Origin: Toxotes chatareus | Taxonomy: Eukaryota > Chordata > Actinopteri > Toxotidae | Assembly: GCA_016801885.1 (NCBI GenBank) | Contig: CM028884.1 | Coordinates: forward strand, 22,740,864 to 22,804,863 | DNA length: 64,000 bases | Direction: 5' to 3' | In this document: positions 23,915 to 37,000 of the stretch, in pieces | Layout: the number at the start of each line of letters is the position of its first letter | Position numbering within the stretch: the first letter of the stretch is position 1 | Translations under genes and position numbers: made by a program | The notes under the pieces: generated by a model | Database searches by the model: none | The model's input: the letters and a program-made list of their open reading frames with translations, nothing else | Told to the model about the DNA's origin: nothing

Positions 23915-24160
23915 TATGCATAATATTGGCAGCACTGTACATATGAAGATGGAAAGGCAAGAAAATAGGAATTCAAAGCTTCCTCGGCCGATTCTACTTG
24001 TTAATTCTCAATGTGCATAATTGCAAATGCTTCTGCAACAAGAAACAGCAGATTCTGCACCCACGCTGAAATGCCTAATGCAATTTTATTTTCCACGAAA
24101 AATATTGAATGATTAAAATAATTTGCATACAAATAATGTCATAGCAAACTGTACAGGTAA
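23915..24160. promoter_or_regulatory. Cluster of octamer-like and homeodomain-like motifs
   Basis: The canonical octamer ATTTGCAT is at 24121-24128. Related words nearby are 'cattatgcataat' (23912 region), 'gtgcataattgcaaatgc' (24013-24030) and 'ggtaattattatg' (24156 region). No coding frame explains the block. The motifs are seen directly; an enhancer role is inference. Confidence 0.25.
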
Positions 24161-25459
24161 TTATTATGTTTTCATTGGGCATAATGAGTGTGTTTTTGCA
24201 GTCGCGCAATTAAGATAAGATTAATTCATCTCTGGAGGGCTGTCTGTATGCTCCCTCTAACGTCAAAACTCTCTTATTTTCTTTGACCTCATCATCTCAG
24301 TTTTTTTTTCTTCCCCCTCCTCCTGCTGCTTCTTGTTTCTCCATCCCTCTTTCACCTTGTCATCAAATGCAATTATGGGAATGCATAGACAATTTGGGTG
24401 ACAAAAAGAGACGTAGAGCATACAGTTGCATGTAGCAATCTCCTGCACTTGAGGTGGGTTTGCTATCCACTGATTTAGATCACATCACTGCTCCTAGGGG
24501 CTGAGCACAGTTGGATACCAATGATATCACACAGTTCACCAGCCTCCCAGCTTTAATATGAAAAATATGCTGATGTTTGCCACCCCTGTAGTGTTTTTCA
24601 GATTTGCATTTCAATAGCTAAGGTGCCACATGTAGTTTCAGGAGAGATAACGCCTGTCAAGCACATGGCAATAACACTGAACGAGGGTGTCTTCCTCTTC
24701 TGGTTTTTCACTCAGGTTCTGAATAGAGACACTTAAGTGTCAAAGTAGATTCAGCAGCTGGAGACACATCCTGGGATTGTCTGCCGCTGCTCAGTATGTA
24801 TGAGCATTCATAATTACAAAGTCCTCAATTAGTCAGTAATTCTTCACGGCTGGGTTGAGAATTGATTTGAATACGCCTGAGGAATGAAACAAGTGTGTGT
24901 CTGTGTGTATGTATATGTGTGTGGGTTTTTATGAGCTTCACCATCTTCTTTCAGGTGCTGTGATCTCCATTGTTACATCCCTCCATCCTCAACACCTGTA
25001 TCACTAACAAAGAGAAACGCACCCGACAATGTCTCCTTGAAATTCTGTTGGTACGCTACTAATTTGTTTTGCCTCATACATTTTGAGGGAAAAGAAAACA
25101 CTGCCAGGTTGCAATGTTTTTCTGAGTACAGGAAGAGCATCTTTTTTGTCTCAAATGCTAGTAGGGAGGTGGTTGAAGTTTGCATCCTGAATTCCATGTA
25201 CAATGTTTTGACAACAGAAACGCTTAATGTAATGAAAGTAAACATGTCCTGTCTGGTGTTTCAAGTCACTGTTGAATTTTTAAATATTTAGTCAACTTGT
25301 GATCTTTCTATCCATTAATCAAGTGCTTTGAGTATCTAAAAACATAAAAAATATTTATCATGCTTTAGTTGCAACAGTGGATATTGTAGGAAAACAACTG
25401 AAACATGTTGTCAGATAACGTTTAGCATGTTGTGCATAAACATCTTGTGACATATGTCC

Positions 25460-25665
25460 ATTAAAGGAACAATTTGATATTTTGGGTCATGTTTATTCAA
25501 CTTCTTGAAGGGAGCTGGATAAGAAGATTGATACAACTCTCATGTCCGTACAGTAAATATAAAGCTATACCCTAAAAGACAGTGAGCTAAGCTTAGCACA
25601 AAGACAGGAAACATGGGGAAACAACTAGTCTGGCTCTGTCTAAAGGCTAAAAACAATTTGCTTGA
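25460..25665 (+). mobile_element. Fragment of an abundant percomorph short non-autonomous element
   Basis: Starts 'ttaaaggaacaatttgatattttggg' and continues with 'agaagattgata.aactctcatgtc.gtac.gtaaatataaagct', 'agcttagcacaaagacaggaaacatggggaaacaactagtctggctctgtctaaaggcta'. I recognise this order of phrases from a very common percomorph interspersed repeat. The 3' half is missing or diverged after about 25665. The 60-codon frame starting in it at 25613 is not a gene. Confidence 0.6.
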
Positions 25666-25811
25666 GAACAACCTATTGCAGTGTTACAGGGGCTTTGTGC
25701 TGCCATCACAGTGTGAAATGAAGAGCTGCTGCACCTTTGTTTTGATGGGAAAATGGCTGTACAGCAACATTATGGAATTTAAATACATTTCATAATCATG
25801 GTGGTTTAAGA

Positions 25812-25842
25812 AATAATAAATAATAATAATAATAATAATAAT
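25812..25842. repeat. (TAA)n microsatellite
   Basis: About ten TAA/AAT steps, visible directly. Confidence 0.9.
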
Positions 25843-26135
25843 GATTTAGGTGCTGTAACCTTTTCCAATATAATGTTACTTTTTTGCCATACAAGGTCTC
25901 CAAGTGCAGAAACTGGTATTTAGTTGTACACTTGACTATCTCATGGTCAAAGCTATGAAAACAATAAGAGCTTTTGTGCACCAGAGATGTGAATGTGCAC
26001 AACATTGAAGGAGCACGGGGAGGCGTGGCAGTCAGGTTATTATTGTCTGTCGAAGGTCTGCTGAAGGTCAGAGCATGGCTGAGCAACAGATCTGTTCTCT
26101 CTCTTTCCCTCCATCTTTTTCCTCCCCCACCTCAG

Positions 26136-26180
26136 AGGAGTAATGTCATTCAGTCTTATGCGTCCCTGCTGACGGACTAG
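26136..26180 (+). CDS. Candidate terminal coding exon of an unidentified gene
   Basis: A strong acceptor (long pyrimidine run ending 'cccccacctcag' at 26135) precedes an open stretch reading RSNVIQSYASLLTD and a TAG stop at 26178-26180. It is followed by about 195 bp of non-coding sequence and an AATAAA at 26375-26380, as for a last exon with a short 3' UTR. If the exon is entered in phase 0 it would join cleanly to the + frame ending at 23471, but nothing else links the two. I do not recognise the C-terminal peptide. A long-intron gene whose other exons are in or left of the repeat region is possible, and so is a chance acceptor. Confidence 0.3.
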   Translation, partial: RSNVIQSYASLLTD

Positions 26181-26374
26181 CCGTCCCCTCCTGACTTCCA
26201 TCAAATGGCCATGCTGCTGCCTATGAACAGGACACCGCTTGGATCAATTCACCTTCTGCCCTTCATCTGAACCACTCAGACACTAATCAAAGAAGAGGAG
26301 GAGTCTCACCATCAAGCACTGTACAGAATCTGGTATATTTTATGAGGTGTTCAGCCCCCAAGTGCCATTTATCA

Positions 26375-26380
26375 AATAAA
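26375..26380 (+). other. Candidate poly(A) signal AATAAA
   Basis: Lies 195 bp after the TAG of the candidate terminal exon at 26136 and would end its 3' UTR near 26400. It stands or falls with that exon. Confidence 0.3.
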
Positions 26381-26399
26381 AGCATTGGAGAATTTAAAT

Positions 26400-29300
26400 T
26401 GACTTCTCAGAATACGAAACACAAATATTGCAGTCTCTTTTAATGAGGAGTCAGGGATATTCTTCGATGTATGCTGCTTTAATGGCGCGTCTGGGACCAG
26501 TTACACTGGCACTGTCACAACCCATCATTCACTCATCATTTTTCAGTAACATCAAATTCATTCTTACTCTCAGAGGATCTAGATTAAAAAAGGCTATGAG
26601 TGTCAAGTTACAGTTTCATTCTTTTTTAAACAAGATATCTGAGCCATAAAACTGATAAAAACTTTTATCTTCCCTTGTTAAATAGTACTTGCTGTATGTG
26701 TATAGTGTAAAAATCTTTATTCCTGATGGTTTCTTCAAGGCCAGAAAAGGTCACTCTATCAGTCTCTAAGGTAATAAAGGAGGATCTTACAAACTGTGGC
26801 CTCTGACAATTGGAAAACCATCATGATCAATTGATCAGTACAGTCCAGGAAATATAACCTTGTCATAGAATCAATTGGCCCAGACCAGAGAAGGACAGGA
26901 ATTGACCAAACTGATTTTGGCCCCTTGACTGCTGAGTTGCAAAACTTACTTAAAATCAATTAGAAAAATGAAAGCCAACAAAACAAAGGCAAAAGAGCCA
27001 TACAGATTAATTATATTCTCAATTTCCATAACTGTCTATAATGGCAGGTCAGTCAGGGTTCTTGTTAAGTAATCATGGTTCTTGACATATGCCTATGATG
27101 ATGGACCAATTTATCCATCTACGCTGCCGGGAGGAATCCTCCTCTAATGTTTCTTTGTGAGAGGAGGAAACATCTGAGGTGCCCAGCTGATAGATGGACA
27201 GATGGCCTGAAAAACAGGGGCAGACAAGATTGGTGGAGAGAAAATGTGGAAAAGACAGGGTACAAAAGATAAGAAAAGACAAGGAGAAACAGAAAAGAAA
27301 AGGTAACGGAAGGTGAAAGCAAAGGATATAAAAGTAATGGAAATAAAGGATAAAGAACTGAAAGAAGAAAGGAAAGAAAAGACAAGGGAAAACGTGTATG
27401 AAATAAACTGTAGTAAATGCAGTTCTGTAAAAAAAAATTCCCTTAAAAGAAGGATATTAAATCATTTAAATGTGTCAGAGAAATAGAAATTTGTAAATAG
27501 GTGCAGCTGGAAAGATGTTACTCGAACACACAGAGTAAAAAGATTCACTGCGGCTCTGCTTACAGCTGACAACCATTTTAATAAAGAAAGATTGTGTTTG
27601 TTGAGGTGGATGGTTGACAGTCAAAAGACCTTCCTCAGAACAAGGTGAGGTTGAGGTGGGAAGAATGAGAGTAATTGAGAGTGAACACTTTATTTATGCA
27701 AGGCAAGGTAAGGCAATTCTATCTACGGTGTACAGCGCATTTCATGATAAGTAGCCTGATGTGTTAACATTAAAATTATACAGTTAGACACACAGAGAAG
27801 CTAGTCATAAACCTGAGAAAATAAAGAAGTATACCCCCAGAATAAATTCTACTTAACTGCCCTGATTGTTAACCTCATCTTATTCTGTGGCTGCGTGAAT
27901 CAGTATTTGCTGGTACACTATGTGTAGAAAAAATGACACCAGGAAGAATCACCCTGTACATTGCAGACTGTGTTTTAAAGCATCAACATTCATTTTACAA
28001 AAAGCTATAGTGAGTGACTACACATCTCTGAACTGAACTAAGCAATACAGTTCTATACAACAAAGGGATTCCTTGTTTCCATTTCTGTGTAAAGACACGG
28101 TTAACACATGCATCTGATTCAGTAACTGGCAGAGAATAATAGAAAGAAAGTCATGTCATCTTGCCGCTTATCTTGGTCCGGGCCCAGGTTGCGGGGGCGA
28201 CTGCTGCTCAAGCCTGCCCAAGCCAATCAAATTCAACCAACCAGCAAAAATAAATAAAATAAACTGCGTACAACTGTGATGACAAAATATGAGCAAGATC
28301 AGTGTCTTCCACCAAAGAGTATAAATATAACTGTAAACAATGCATTATTAATAGGCCAACTGAAACATTAATGCATTTGCTTTTGTTTTTCTTTATACAA
28401 ACAGCTTTCATGCTCTTGTCAGGCAGTCTTTGACTTCTACTGAACAACGTTTGATCAAAAAGACAAACTTGTGCCATGAAGTGGGGATCTGCTTCAGTGG
28501 TAAGAGAGGTCAGTTGGGAAAAAAGAACAGAGACAAAGAGGCTAAGGGGCAGTGGTGGTGTGAGGAGGTGAACATGGGGAAGAAGGAGCTTCTATGAAGG
28601 AGATAAAAAAAGAGAGAGAGAGAGAATGGAGGTCAGAGGGGGGAGAGTAAATGAGAATTAGAGGCTGTAGGTGGCTGAGGCCGATGTCCACGCTGCATTC
28701 AGGTCAGACTTGTGGCTGCAGGGCTGCAGGGCACTCAATCAGTCCTTATAGTGCTTGGCCGATCCACAGGCACAAGGACAAAATGAAAAGCTTTGAAAGT
28801 AATCTCCAAGATAATAGACTCCTGCTTTATCCAGAGGTGGATCAATGCTGAGCTGGACCGGGCAGGCCAGAAGAGAGACATTTTCCTTCTTCATCAGCTG
28901 GAGATGGAGCTACTTGCATCTTAACCTCGTCCATTATCGAGACTAGCACAGGGCAAGCACAGTCCAAGAGCTTCAATCTCTGTCTCTATGATTTTACTGC
29001 CACTCTGTACTTCATCCTTTTTCTCTACTCCATGCTGCCTCTCTCTGTCGCACAGCAAAGATAGATGGAAAGAGTATAAAAGAAGGTCACCCGCTCCCTT
29101 ATGAGAGTTCATTATCTTATACGCTGAGGGAGGAAGAGACGCAGAGAGGTGTTCACTGGGGATCCCGTGCGCAATGGGGAATTTCTGCAAGCTCTTAAAA
29201 GGGCCTGAAGGAATGCTGGTCCAAAAAAAATGCAGGTCAAGAGTGTCAGACACAAAAGACAACACGGCATTCATTGCAGGCAGACACTTTCACAATGCCA

Positions 29301-32300
29301 GAGAGGAAAGAGAAGTGTACTTATTGTACTAGCAACTGTTCCAATGTCATGGAAATGCACGTTTAAATAGGTGAATTGTAGGCTTTGTGTAGCCAGTGGT
29401 GGAGCTTTGTTGACACACACTTAAACTAAGCAGGGGCAATGTTGATCACTCCCTGCATATGTGTGTGCGTGATGAGTGTTACAGCATGCGTATCTGCAAG
29501 GAAACTGCGTGTCGGTGAATGTGTACAGACCTCTGTTTGTCCCCTATCGGTATGCTGCCAATTGTCAGACTGGAAGCTGCTCTTTCAAATCAGCAACAAA
29601 AGGCTCTTTCCCAAATGTTCGCTCTCTGCAGACACACTGCTTTCCTCTTGAATGAGGCAAAGGCAGTAGTGCAAAGACAAAATGTGAATAAACGGGGCAA
29701 CACAAAAAAAGGATTTATCAACTCATGTAAGCAGAACTATCTCAAGAGGTGTGAAGAAAGAGTGAGATCCAGAGAGGGGTGGGGGTGGGTGTATGGAAAG
29801 AAAGAGAGCCACTGTAAGTAGAGATTGGAAATGTTCCCATAGCCACCGCCGTTATTTCTTCCCACCTGGACGGTCATTATGGTTTGGAGAGGAGTTCTGG
29901 CTGCGTCCCGTGTGGTCGCCGCTACAGTGTGACCCAGTCCAGATGGCCTCTTCTTTTTCTCCTCTGTGTGTGCTACACACTGCTGGGACTGTGACAGACG
30001 CACAGCATAGCATAACGGCCCACAGGGAGGATAGAAAGACAGACAGACAGCCAAGAGGTGTTTCAAACCATCAAGTAGAAACTGACACATTTATAGACAG
30101 ATTAACGAAAAAATGGGAGTAAATCAGAGAGAAAGCAAAACAATAGCTGATGTTTTCATACAGGGAACGAGTGAATGGTCAGTGAACTGATGTGAATCAT
30201 ATGCTATGACCTTCAAAGTCAACAGTCTCAGCCTAGCTGAGCACCTATGGGAGATCTGAACCAGCGTGTTAAACAGTGTTCTCCATCACCATTATCATCA
30301 TGCACACATCAAATGTGGGAATATCTTTAGGGAAATAATGTTCCTTCCTCCAGCAGAGTTCCAGAGACTTTGTAGGATCCATGCCAAGGTGCACTGACTT
30401 CACATAATTGACTTTCTAGATGTGCTTTTGTTCCACCCTGAAAAGGAAGAGAATCAATAAAGACAGAAAAAGAAAAAAAATGTGCTTTATGTCAATCAAA
30501 AGCTTTTTTCAGAAATGTTCTCCAAATAAAATTACACTCTAGAAATGAGGGAAAATTAAGAAAAGTGTTGTCTTTGACATAAAAAAAAAAAACATCTTTA
30601 AAACACCAAAACGATCAGTGACACAAAACCTGAATAACAGAGTAGAACACGATGGATACAGATGCTTCCACACAGGGTAACAGGGTTTGATGGATGAATG
30701 GTTTCAAGGGCTTGTCACTGAATCTGCTCTGTCTTACTTCAACACTTCATGTCGGATTTTCCTCTAATTTGTTGCCCATATTTATATACAGATTAACAAC
30801 CACAGCTTCCTCATCTACTGTAGATCTGTCCCCTCTGTTGTTTGAAAGAACACCACCCACATCTTTTCAGGCCCAAAATGATCAAACTGACACGAAGAGC
30901 TTCATCATTACAGCCTCTGACTGACCAACTGTGAACCGCTGTGTGCCAGCTGCTCCTCACCTCAGACTCCTCACTGCTCCACCGGAGCACCCGTAAAGTC
31001 TATCTAACCCCTGAACACCTCGCCCCCCCCACAGACCAGCCTCTGCCCTGTGATTCCCTGCTCATCTATTATCGCTGACAGACAGGCACCACACCTCACT
31101 ACACAGCCAGTAACAAGCTCCCAACAACATATGGGATCTCCTCAGTCCCTCAGACTGTGCTCTGTTGTCACCTTTTACCAGCCACAAATATATTTCCTAT
31201 TTCACCAAACAGATATGTATTTTTTCCATTTACTCTCTCAGCCATGCTTCAGTGTTCACTCCCCATTCAGGAGGGACTTCATCACTTACCCAAATCTCAG
31301 CTGAAATAACTCTAGGATATTCTGAGGTTTCATAATTAACACTTTGCATTTCACACCTGGTACTGTGTAAGTATCAAAAATATCTGCAATACTGTACATT
31401 GCAATACATTGACAAATCATCTTTCTTGAAGACGGGTTCCACAGGGCTTCATCTCTGGCCCAAAACAAGTTCATTGTAAACATTTTACTGATGTGTTCAG
31501 TATCAACATATTTGCAACTACCTGTATGTGTAAATTAGAGGTGGATAGTAGCAGGAGCATTAAAGTGACCGTACTAAAGTGACAGAGCAGCAGCAGTTGC
31601 AGCACTTGTAGCCCACAACTGTATGGTTTGAATTTTCCTTTCTAACGCTCAACATCAAGGTAGCTATGATCGATATTTTTATGATGAAAATGTATCAGTG
31701 ACGAAGCAATTTCACATGAGGTGAACTTACACAGAATTATCAATTAAATCTGCGGCTGCCCTCAACATATAATGAGATTCAGCTCATTGTTAAGCTGTCT
31801 GGTCTTACTTTACTGTTTTGGTTCAATCTCACCGCTGGTTTTGGGCTGCAGCAGATTCTGGTTTCTCAGTGTGAAAAAAAAATCTCTAAAAATTTTGCTC
31901 AGCACCAGTAATTATTTATTATTTTTGTATTTTCTGTGTTTTATGTATTTTAAAACTAGCTTATTCTATGAGCACTTCAGTATGTGGCACTCGTCCCTCC
32001 AACATACATATCCCTATCCAAATAAAATAAAAAGAAAACATAGATGTCCTATCAAGATTCCCTTACAATTCCTTTGTCAGACATAAATTCTCACTTCTTT
32101 GGCCCAGGAACGTGTGCACACCACACACTTTTTGATATATAGCATGTGGAGTTCTTGTTAGCTAAGAGAAAAACCTTTACTGTATATAAATGCCTGCCTG
32201 TTGTTTGAACACACATTGTGCTGCTCCTTCGCCCTGCTCTTGTCTCTGTGCTGTAAATATTGCAGGATATAAATGCTGAAAGGATCTCATACCATCAGGC

Positions 32301-35300
32301 AAATGCAGAAGACAATAAGGAAAAACAAATCTTCCACACAAGCTTTAATTGGGTAATTAAGAAAAGCAAGATGAGACATTTAGTGTCCCTGCTGGGAGGA
32401 GAATAGCCCATTAGCTGGTGATTTTCTTGAGCGTGACTATTACTTATGGTATGTAAAGCCACTATGCTACAGTGACCAGTTAATTACATCCATTACTCAG
32501 GACTGGGTGGCAAGTTCACACCGGGAGAAACACACACAAACACACACATACACAAACACACAGAGAAAAGAATATACAATCACGTTTGTTCTCACATGAA
32601 CACGTATATACAGGGGTAAACAGTCTACATGTGTTTATACTTGGAAGTGACTGTTCCCAGTTGTTCCTTGTTTCTCAGAGCTGCACAGGCTGATTATCGA
32701 CAGCATTTTAGAAAAGAAAGATTGATTCTATAAGCTGACAAAGTAAAACCTCTTTGTTGAATGTGTAAAGAAACAAAGACATTTCTTCTTATGAAAACAT
32801 TTCTGCTCATAGGTTATGCCAGTTATGACCTTTAAAGTCATCTGTGCTAACCTTTAGAAGCCATCACGGGTTAATGTGAATCTGGTCTCTTAACAGAGCA
32901 GATGGCTTGCTGAGTGCATTCACCCACTGCAACCTTTTGTTTTCGCTAAAGCTCCATATTCGAGCTCTGCTGGGAGTAAAATGATTTTTTGCTTGACTGA
33001 TGGATCTCATATGAACTCTCATTAGTCATTTTGTATGTGTTGGAGTGATGGTGAGGGTGATAGTTAGTGAAAATCCTCTGCCAAATAGTGACACCTACTG
33101 GCAAAATGAAAGTTTAATGCCCCCATTCAGAATCATTTTATGACAATCAGAGTTGAAAAACACCCTGTTGCAGGAAAATTATTCATTTGGGATTTAGGTT
33201 TAACAGTATGTAAAGAAGATACTGATGAAAAGCCTTCTTAATACAAAAAAAAGTGAGTTGAAACAAGCAACACATAACTTCTCTCTTTCTAGAAAATCTT
33301 TTATAAAGAAAAAGTGAAATGCTCAGTTAAAGCTAAAAATGTTGTTTCCTGCCTACCCCGGGACCAACCAGCTACTGTTTGTTAGAAACCACTTCATACA
33401 GATTTCGTTTCAAATTGAATAATTAAATCATTTGGTTTTAAAAATGACTGATAGACTTAAATGAATCACTGCCTGTAGTGTTACATTTACATAAAAGAGG
33501 TCGACGCCTGAATTCTTTCTCTGTCCATTCACTTACAGCCGACAAGCCATGGAAGACAAGTAACTGATAAGAAAACAATTAAGTCCTGGCATTGGAAATA
33601 GATTAATTATTGTTTTCTGACAAATGTGTGAATAATTTTTTCACATCATTTTCCCTGCAGAGATCAAAAGTAGACCACCACCAGAGAGCAGCAGTGCCAT
33701 TTCTGACCTCGAAGGCAAAACATGGACTTGTTTAATTATATGCAAACAAACTGTACATTCCTTTACTGAGCTTGTGCCAATTACAACCTACAGCCAGGAA
33801 ATTAAGTCTATCAACGTGTGTGTGTGTCTGTGTGTCTCTGTGTGTTTGTTGGAGCATTATGAACTGATATCTTTCCCAGACTCGAGGTTCCCTGCTTGCA
33901 GAGAACAAATGGCTGCAAAGGAAAGTTTTTAGCTTTTGGCTCTACACAGAAAGGTCATGGAGGTTTGACTAAGTTATGGACTGATCACATTATAAGCAAA
34001 GAGACATGGATGAATTAATCTCTTCTATAACTTCTCATCAGACACAGTTCAGTCTTCATTACACACTGCTAATTATCTAAACATTAGCTGCACAGAATAA
34101 ATTGGACCAATTTCAAAATGAAAGTACTTAATTACAAAGTACAAACATTATATTCCCACAGCCTGAAACGGGAAGTTCATTTTCATAGTTTATGCAATGA
34201 ATTAACTGCTATAAATTTTTATACAGAAGAAAAGTAATGGTAAAGTAAATGAACAACTGAGAGAACAAAATGACCAAAGGATGACTACATGCTTTTGGCA
34301 CTGGGTTTTTCTTTTGGCTCAGTAACTGAAACGTGGACAGTAGTTTAATTCGTGAAAGATTTTGGAAAAAGGAGACAGCATAGGCCACATCCGCTCATGC
34401 CAGGGTTTTTGTGAACTTTCTCAAACAAAATACTACGACTGACGACACATGCAGATGACCGTGAAAATATACACCATCAAATTTAAGTTTAAAGGTTTTG
34501 TCTGCGTGAAAAACATCTGCCAACCTCACAGCTTTTCTCATATTCCCTTTTCTTCCACAAAATCACAGACATTGCATATTTAAAATGATGAAAATTTTGT
34601 TAGAACATTTTTTTTGTCTGAATTTAAAAAGCACACTGTGTCCATCCAGCAGCCAAGAAAGTTCTCCCAGATTGCAAACAGATGTTGATCCATAAAGGAC
34701 ATAACGATATACTTTATCTCTGCAGCCTGATGTTTTACACTGAAGATTAGCACTTTGTTACCGTAACACTTAGATAATCTTTCATGTATTGTCACGAAGA
34801 TCAGCATGCCAATATTATGGCCTACAGTTTTCCAGAAGGCCCTAATTCAAAGCAGGCTTTAAATAGTAATTACAAGAAAATTGTGTGACGTAACGGTTTA
34901 ATCAGAGTAAAATATGTTCTGACTTCCACAGATGAAAGCTGAGCACCAGTCGTAACCATTACCAGGTCTAAAAGATCTCAAGCTACTTTTGGGAAATTCA
35001 AGGAACCAAGATTGAGTTCTTGTTTGTGTTGTGAGATTGAATAATAATGACTGTCCAATGGGGAATATCAGTTTTCCACTGTGACTGTGGCTTGTTTGAT
35101 AAGTAGTGAGTTTGATGGAGGAAGCGAAGGAGCTCCCAGACAGTGATGTCATATGTTTCAGAAAAACACCAACCAGAGCTGATTGCTCAGTCTCTTTCCC
35201 AAAGAGGTGGCTGCGGGTTTTGTGTGGCACTGGCAACTTGTTCTTCTGTATTTCACCAAATGATTCGGAAGGATACCTTTACAAGGTTGTATTAATATAT

Positions 35301-36285
35301 CAAATGTCCATCTATTAAAGTCTGTTTTATGTAATATCATAACTCTGAGTTACACTTCGGTAATTCAGTTCCTGTTTGCATGAATTAAAGTTAGACATCA
35401 ACTTTATTAACTGTGAAATTAGGATTTTTATCATCAGCTGTCCCAACCATTCTCACAGCAGTTTAAGTTTAACTGGAATAAATGACCAACACATTCTGAG
35501 GAGGCAATACTTAATTCCTGTAAAGGTTCACAATACAACGTTGTAGTGTACCTACACAGCTCTGGCTCAGACTGTCTGTGTCTGCTGTTGTTCTTGGCTG
35601 GAACATGAACAAACTGTTTTTTCTCTGTTTTACAACCTGTAACAGTTTTTCTCATTATGCAAAGCTGAAATCCTGTCCAGAAACATTATTGTTCTTTCGT
35701 GCCATGATGATGAGCTTCGTGACTCCTGACTGATGCTTCTTCTCTCCCACTAATCTGTCGGTGATATTCGAACTTGACAAGTAGCTGATGTGTGTAGAAC
35801 AGCTACTCTACATCTTGTTATGAGAGTTTTTAGCTTTTTTCTGTTTTAGGGCAAATTTGTCATAAAGGCTGGAGGTGAATTTACATTTATTTCACAATGG
35901 TGAGTGCTGGATGCTAAGCTTTTTGCACAGTTTATGTACCAGCAGTGTAACGGTGAAGGCAAACAAGATGAATAAATGATTTAAAATTTCAATTATTAGT
36001 CTTTAGCTGATGCCAAAAATATTACTGTGAACCAGCAAGACAAAAATTAAATTTCACCCACACTGGAACATGTGTGGTTTTCCCATCATTCTTTTTCTGT
36101 TCCTGTTCCTGTGTAGAACATCCATTCAGAGCCAATAGTTTTAGCTTTTGGCCGATGGGATTCAGCCAAAGGAGTATGTTTCTTGCACAGAAGCAGCACA
36201 CAAAGCAGAGAAAGTCTGTGTTTTACTTCCGTTACAATGAATCACTGTTTATAGTTTTACATGGATCACAAAAGAGATGTTTCCA
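26400..36285. other. Gene-poor stretch
   Basis: No frame in this 10 kb shows a recognisable domain; the longest are about 117 codons and overlap on both strands. It contains a purine-rich tract (about 27235-27395), a (GA)n patch (28608-28625), a CA-rich patch (32528-32565) and a (GT)n patch (33817-33845). At 28158-28200 lies a short piece, 'cttgccgcttatcttggtccgggcc...gcgggggcg', typical of a common fish repeat. Blocks at 32335-32520 and 33590-33810 carry many TAATTA-type words and could be conserved non-coding elements. Confidence 0.5.
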
Positions 36286-36289
36286 ACCC

Positions 36290-37000
36290 TTCTGTTACTG
36301 TGAATAGTTCACTGAGTAGAAGATGAACGAATTTTCAAAAGTCATAACATTTAAGATGAAAGATTCTTTTCAACATTTCAAGCAAGATTGGCATAGCAAC
36401 TTTGCTTTGGAAAAGGAGTGCCATGCAAAAGTATGGGTATCCCCAGAGATTTAGGTTCTCAGATAACTTTTATAAATGTCTCAGATCTTAACTCGCTTGT
36501 CAGGGCTGTGGCTTGTTCAGAGTCATCATTAGGAAAGGCCAGGTGATACAAATTTCAAAGCTTTGACTCTGTAAACCTTGTCCCAGCAATCAGCAGCCAT
36601 GTGCTTCTCTAGCTGCCTAAGTCTCTGAAAATTAACATAACTGATGCCCACAAAGCAGGAGAGGACTATTAGAAGATAGCTAAGTGTTTTCAGGTAGCCG
36701 TTTCCTTGGTTTGTAATTAAGAATTAAGAAATTGGAGTTAATAGGAACACGCCTGAAAATCCACAATGGACTACCTCAAGAGGCGCAAGCTGAAAGTTTT
36801 GCCAAGGTTCTCAAAGTCCAGAAACCTGCAAGACGGCCCAAGAATCTCCCAGAAATGGGAATAACCATTTCTGGTTATTTTGCAAATGGAAATAACAAAG
36901 TAATCTTCCAGAAGATATTGAAGAAATGTGTCATCTCTAACTTTATGCCTTTTAGAAACCAGGTCACATTTTATTTCTTTAGCTATTGACAGTAGCAGAA
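36290..37000 (+). mobile_element. Tc1-like DNA transposon, internally deleted
   Basis: Long inverted repeats bracket the element. The left one starts 'ttctgttactgtgaatag' (36290) and the right one ends 'ctattgacagtagcagaa' (37000); pairing extends about 75-80 bp inward ('cataacatttaagatga' against 'tcatctctaactttatg'). Between them, + strand phrases 'gatgcccacaaagcaggagaggactat', 'aagatagctaagtgttttcaggtagccgtttcc' and then 'actacctcaagaggcgcaagctgaaagttttgcc' come from the start and end of a fish Tc1 transposase gene. The central part of that gene, including the catalytic region, is gone. It cannot encode an active transposase. Confidence 0.75.

Larger units (their letters stand above)
22986..26135. 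other. Non-coding stretch with microsatellites and a candidate regulatory block
   Basis: An A-rich tract lies at 23042-23088, a (GT)n tract at about 23693-23708, and several CA/GT-rich patches. A GC-richer segment at 23280-23470 is described separately. At 23915-24160 the sequence is AT-rich with octamer-like words. No long frame, tRNA or gene start is supported between these. Confidence 0.5.

Noticed and set aside
28921..30122. Several ~110 codon frames on both strands
   Set aside because: Overlapping antisense frames, low complexity composition, no recognisable domain.
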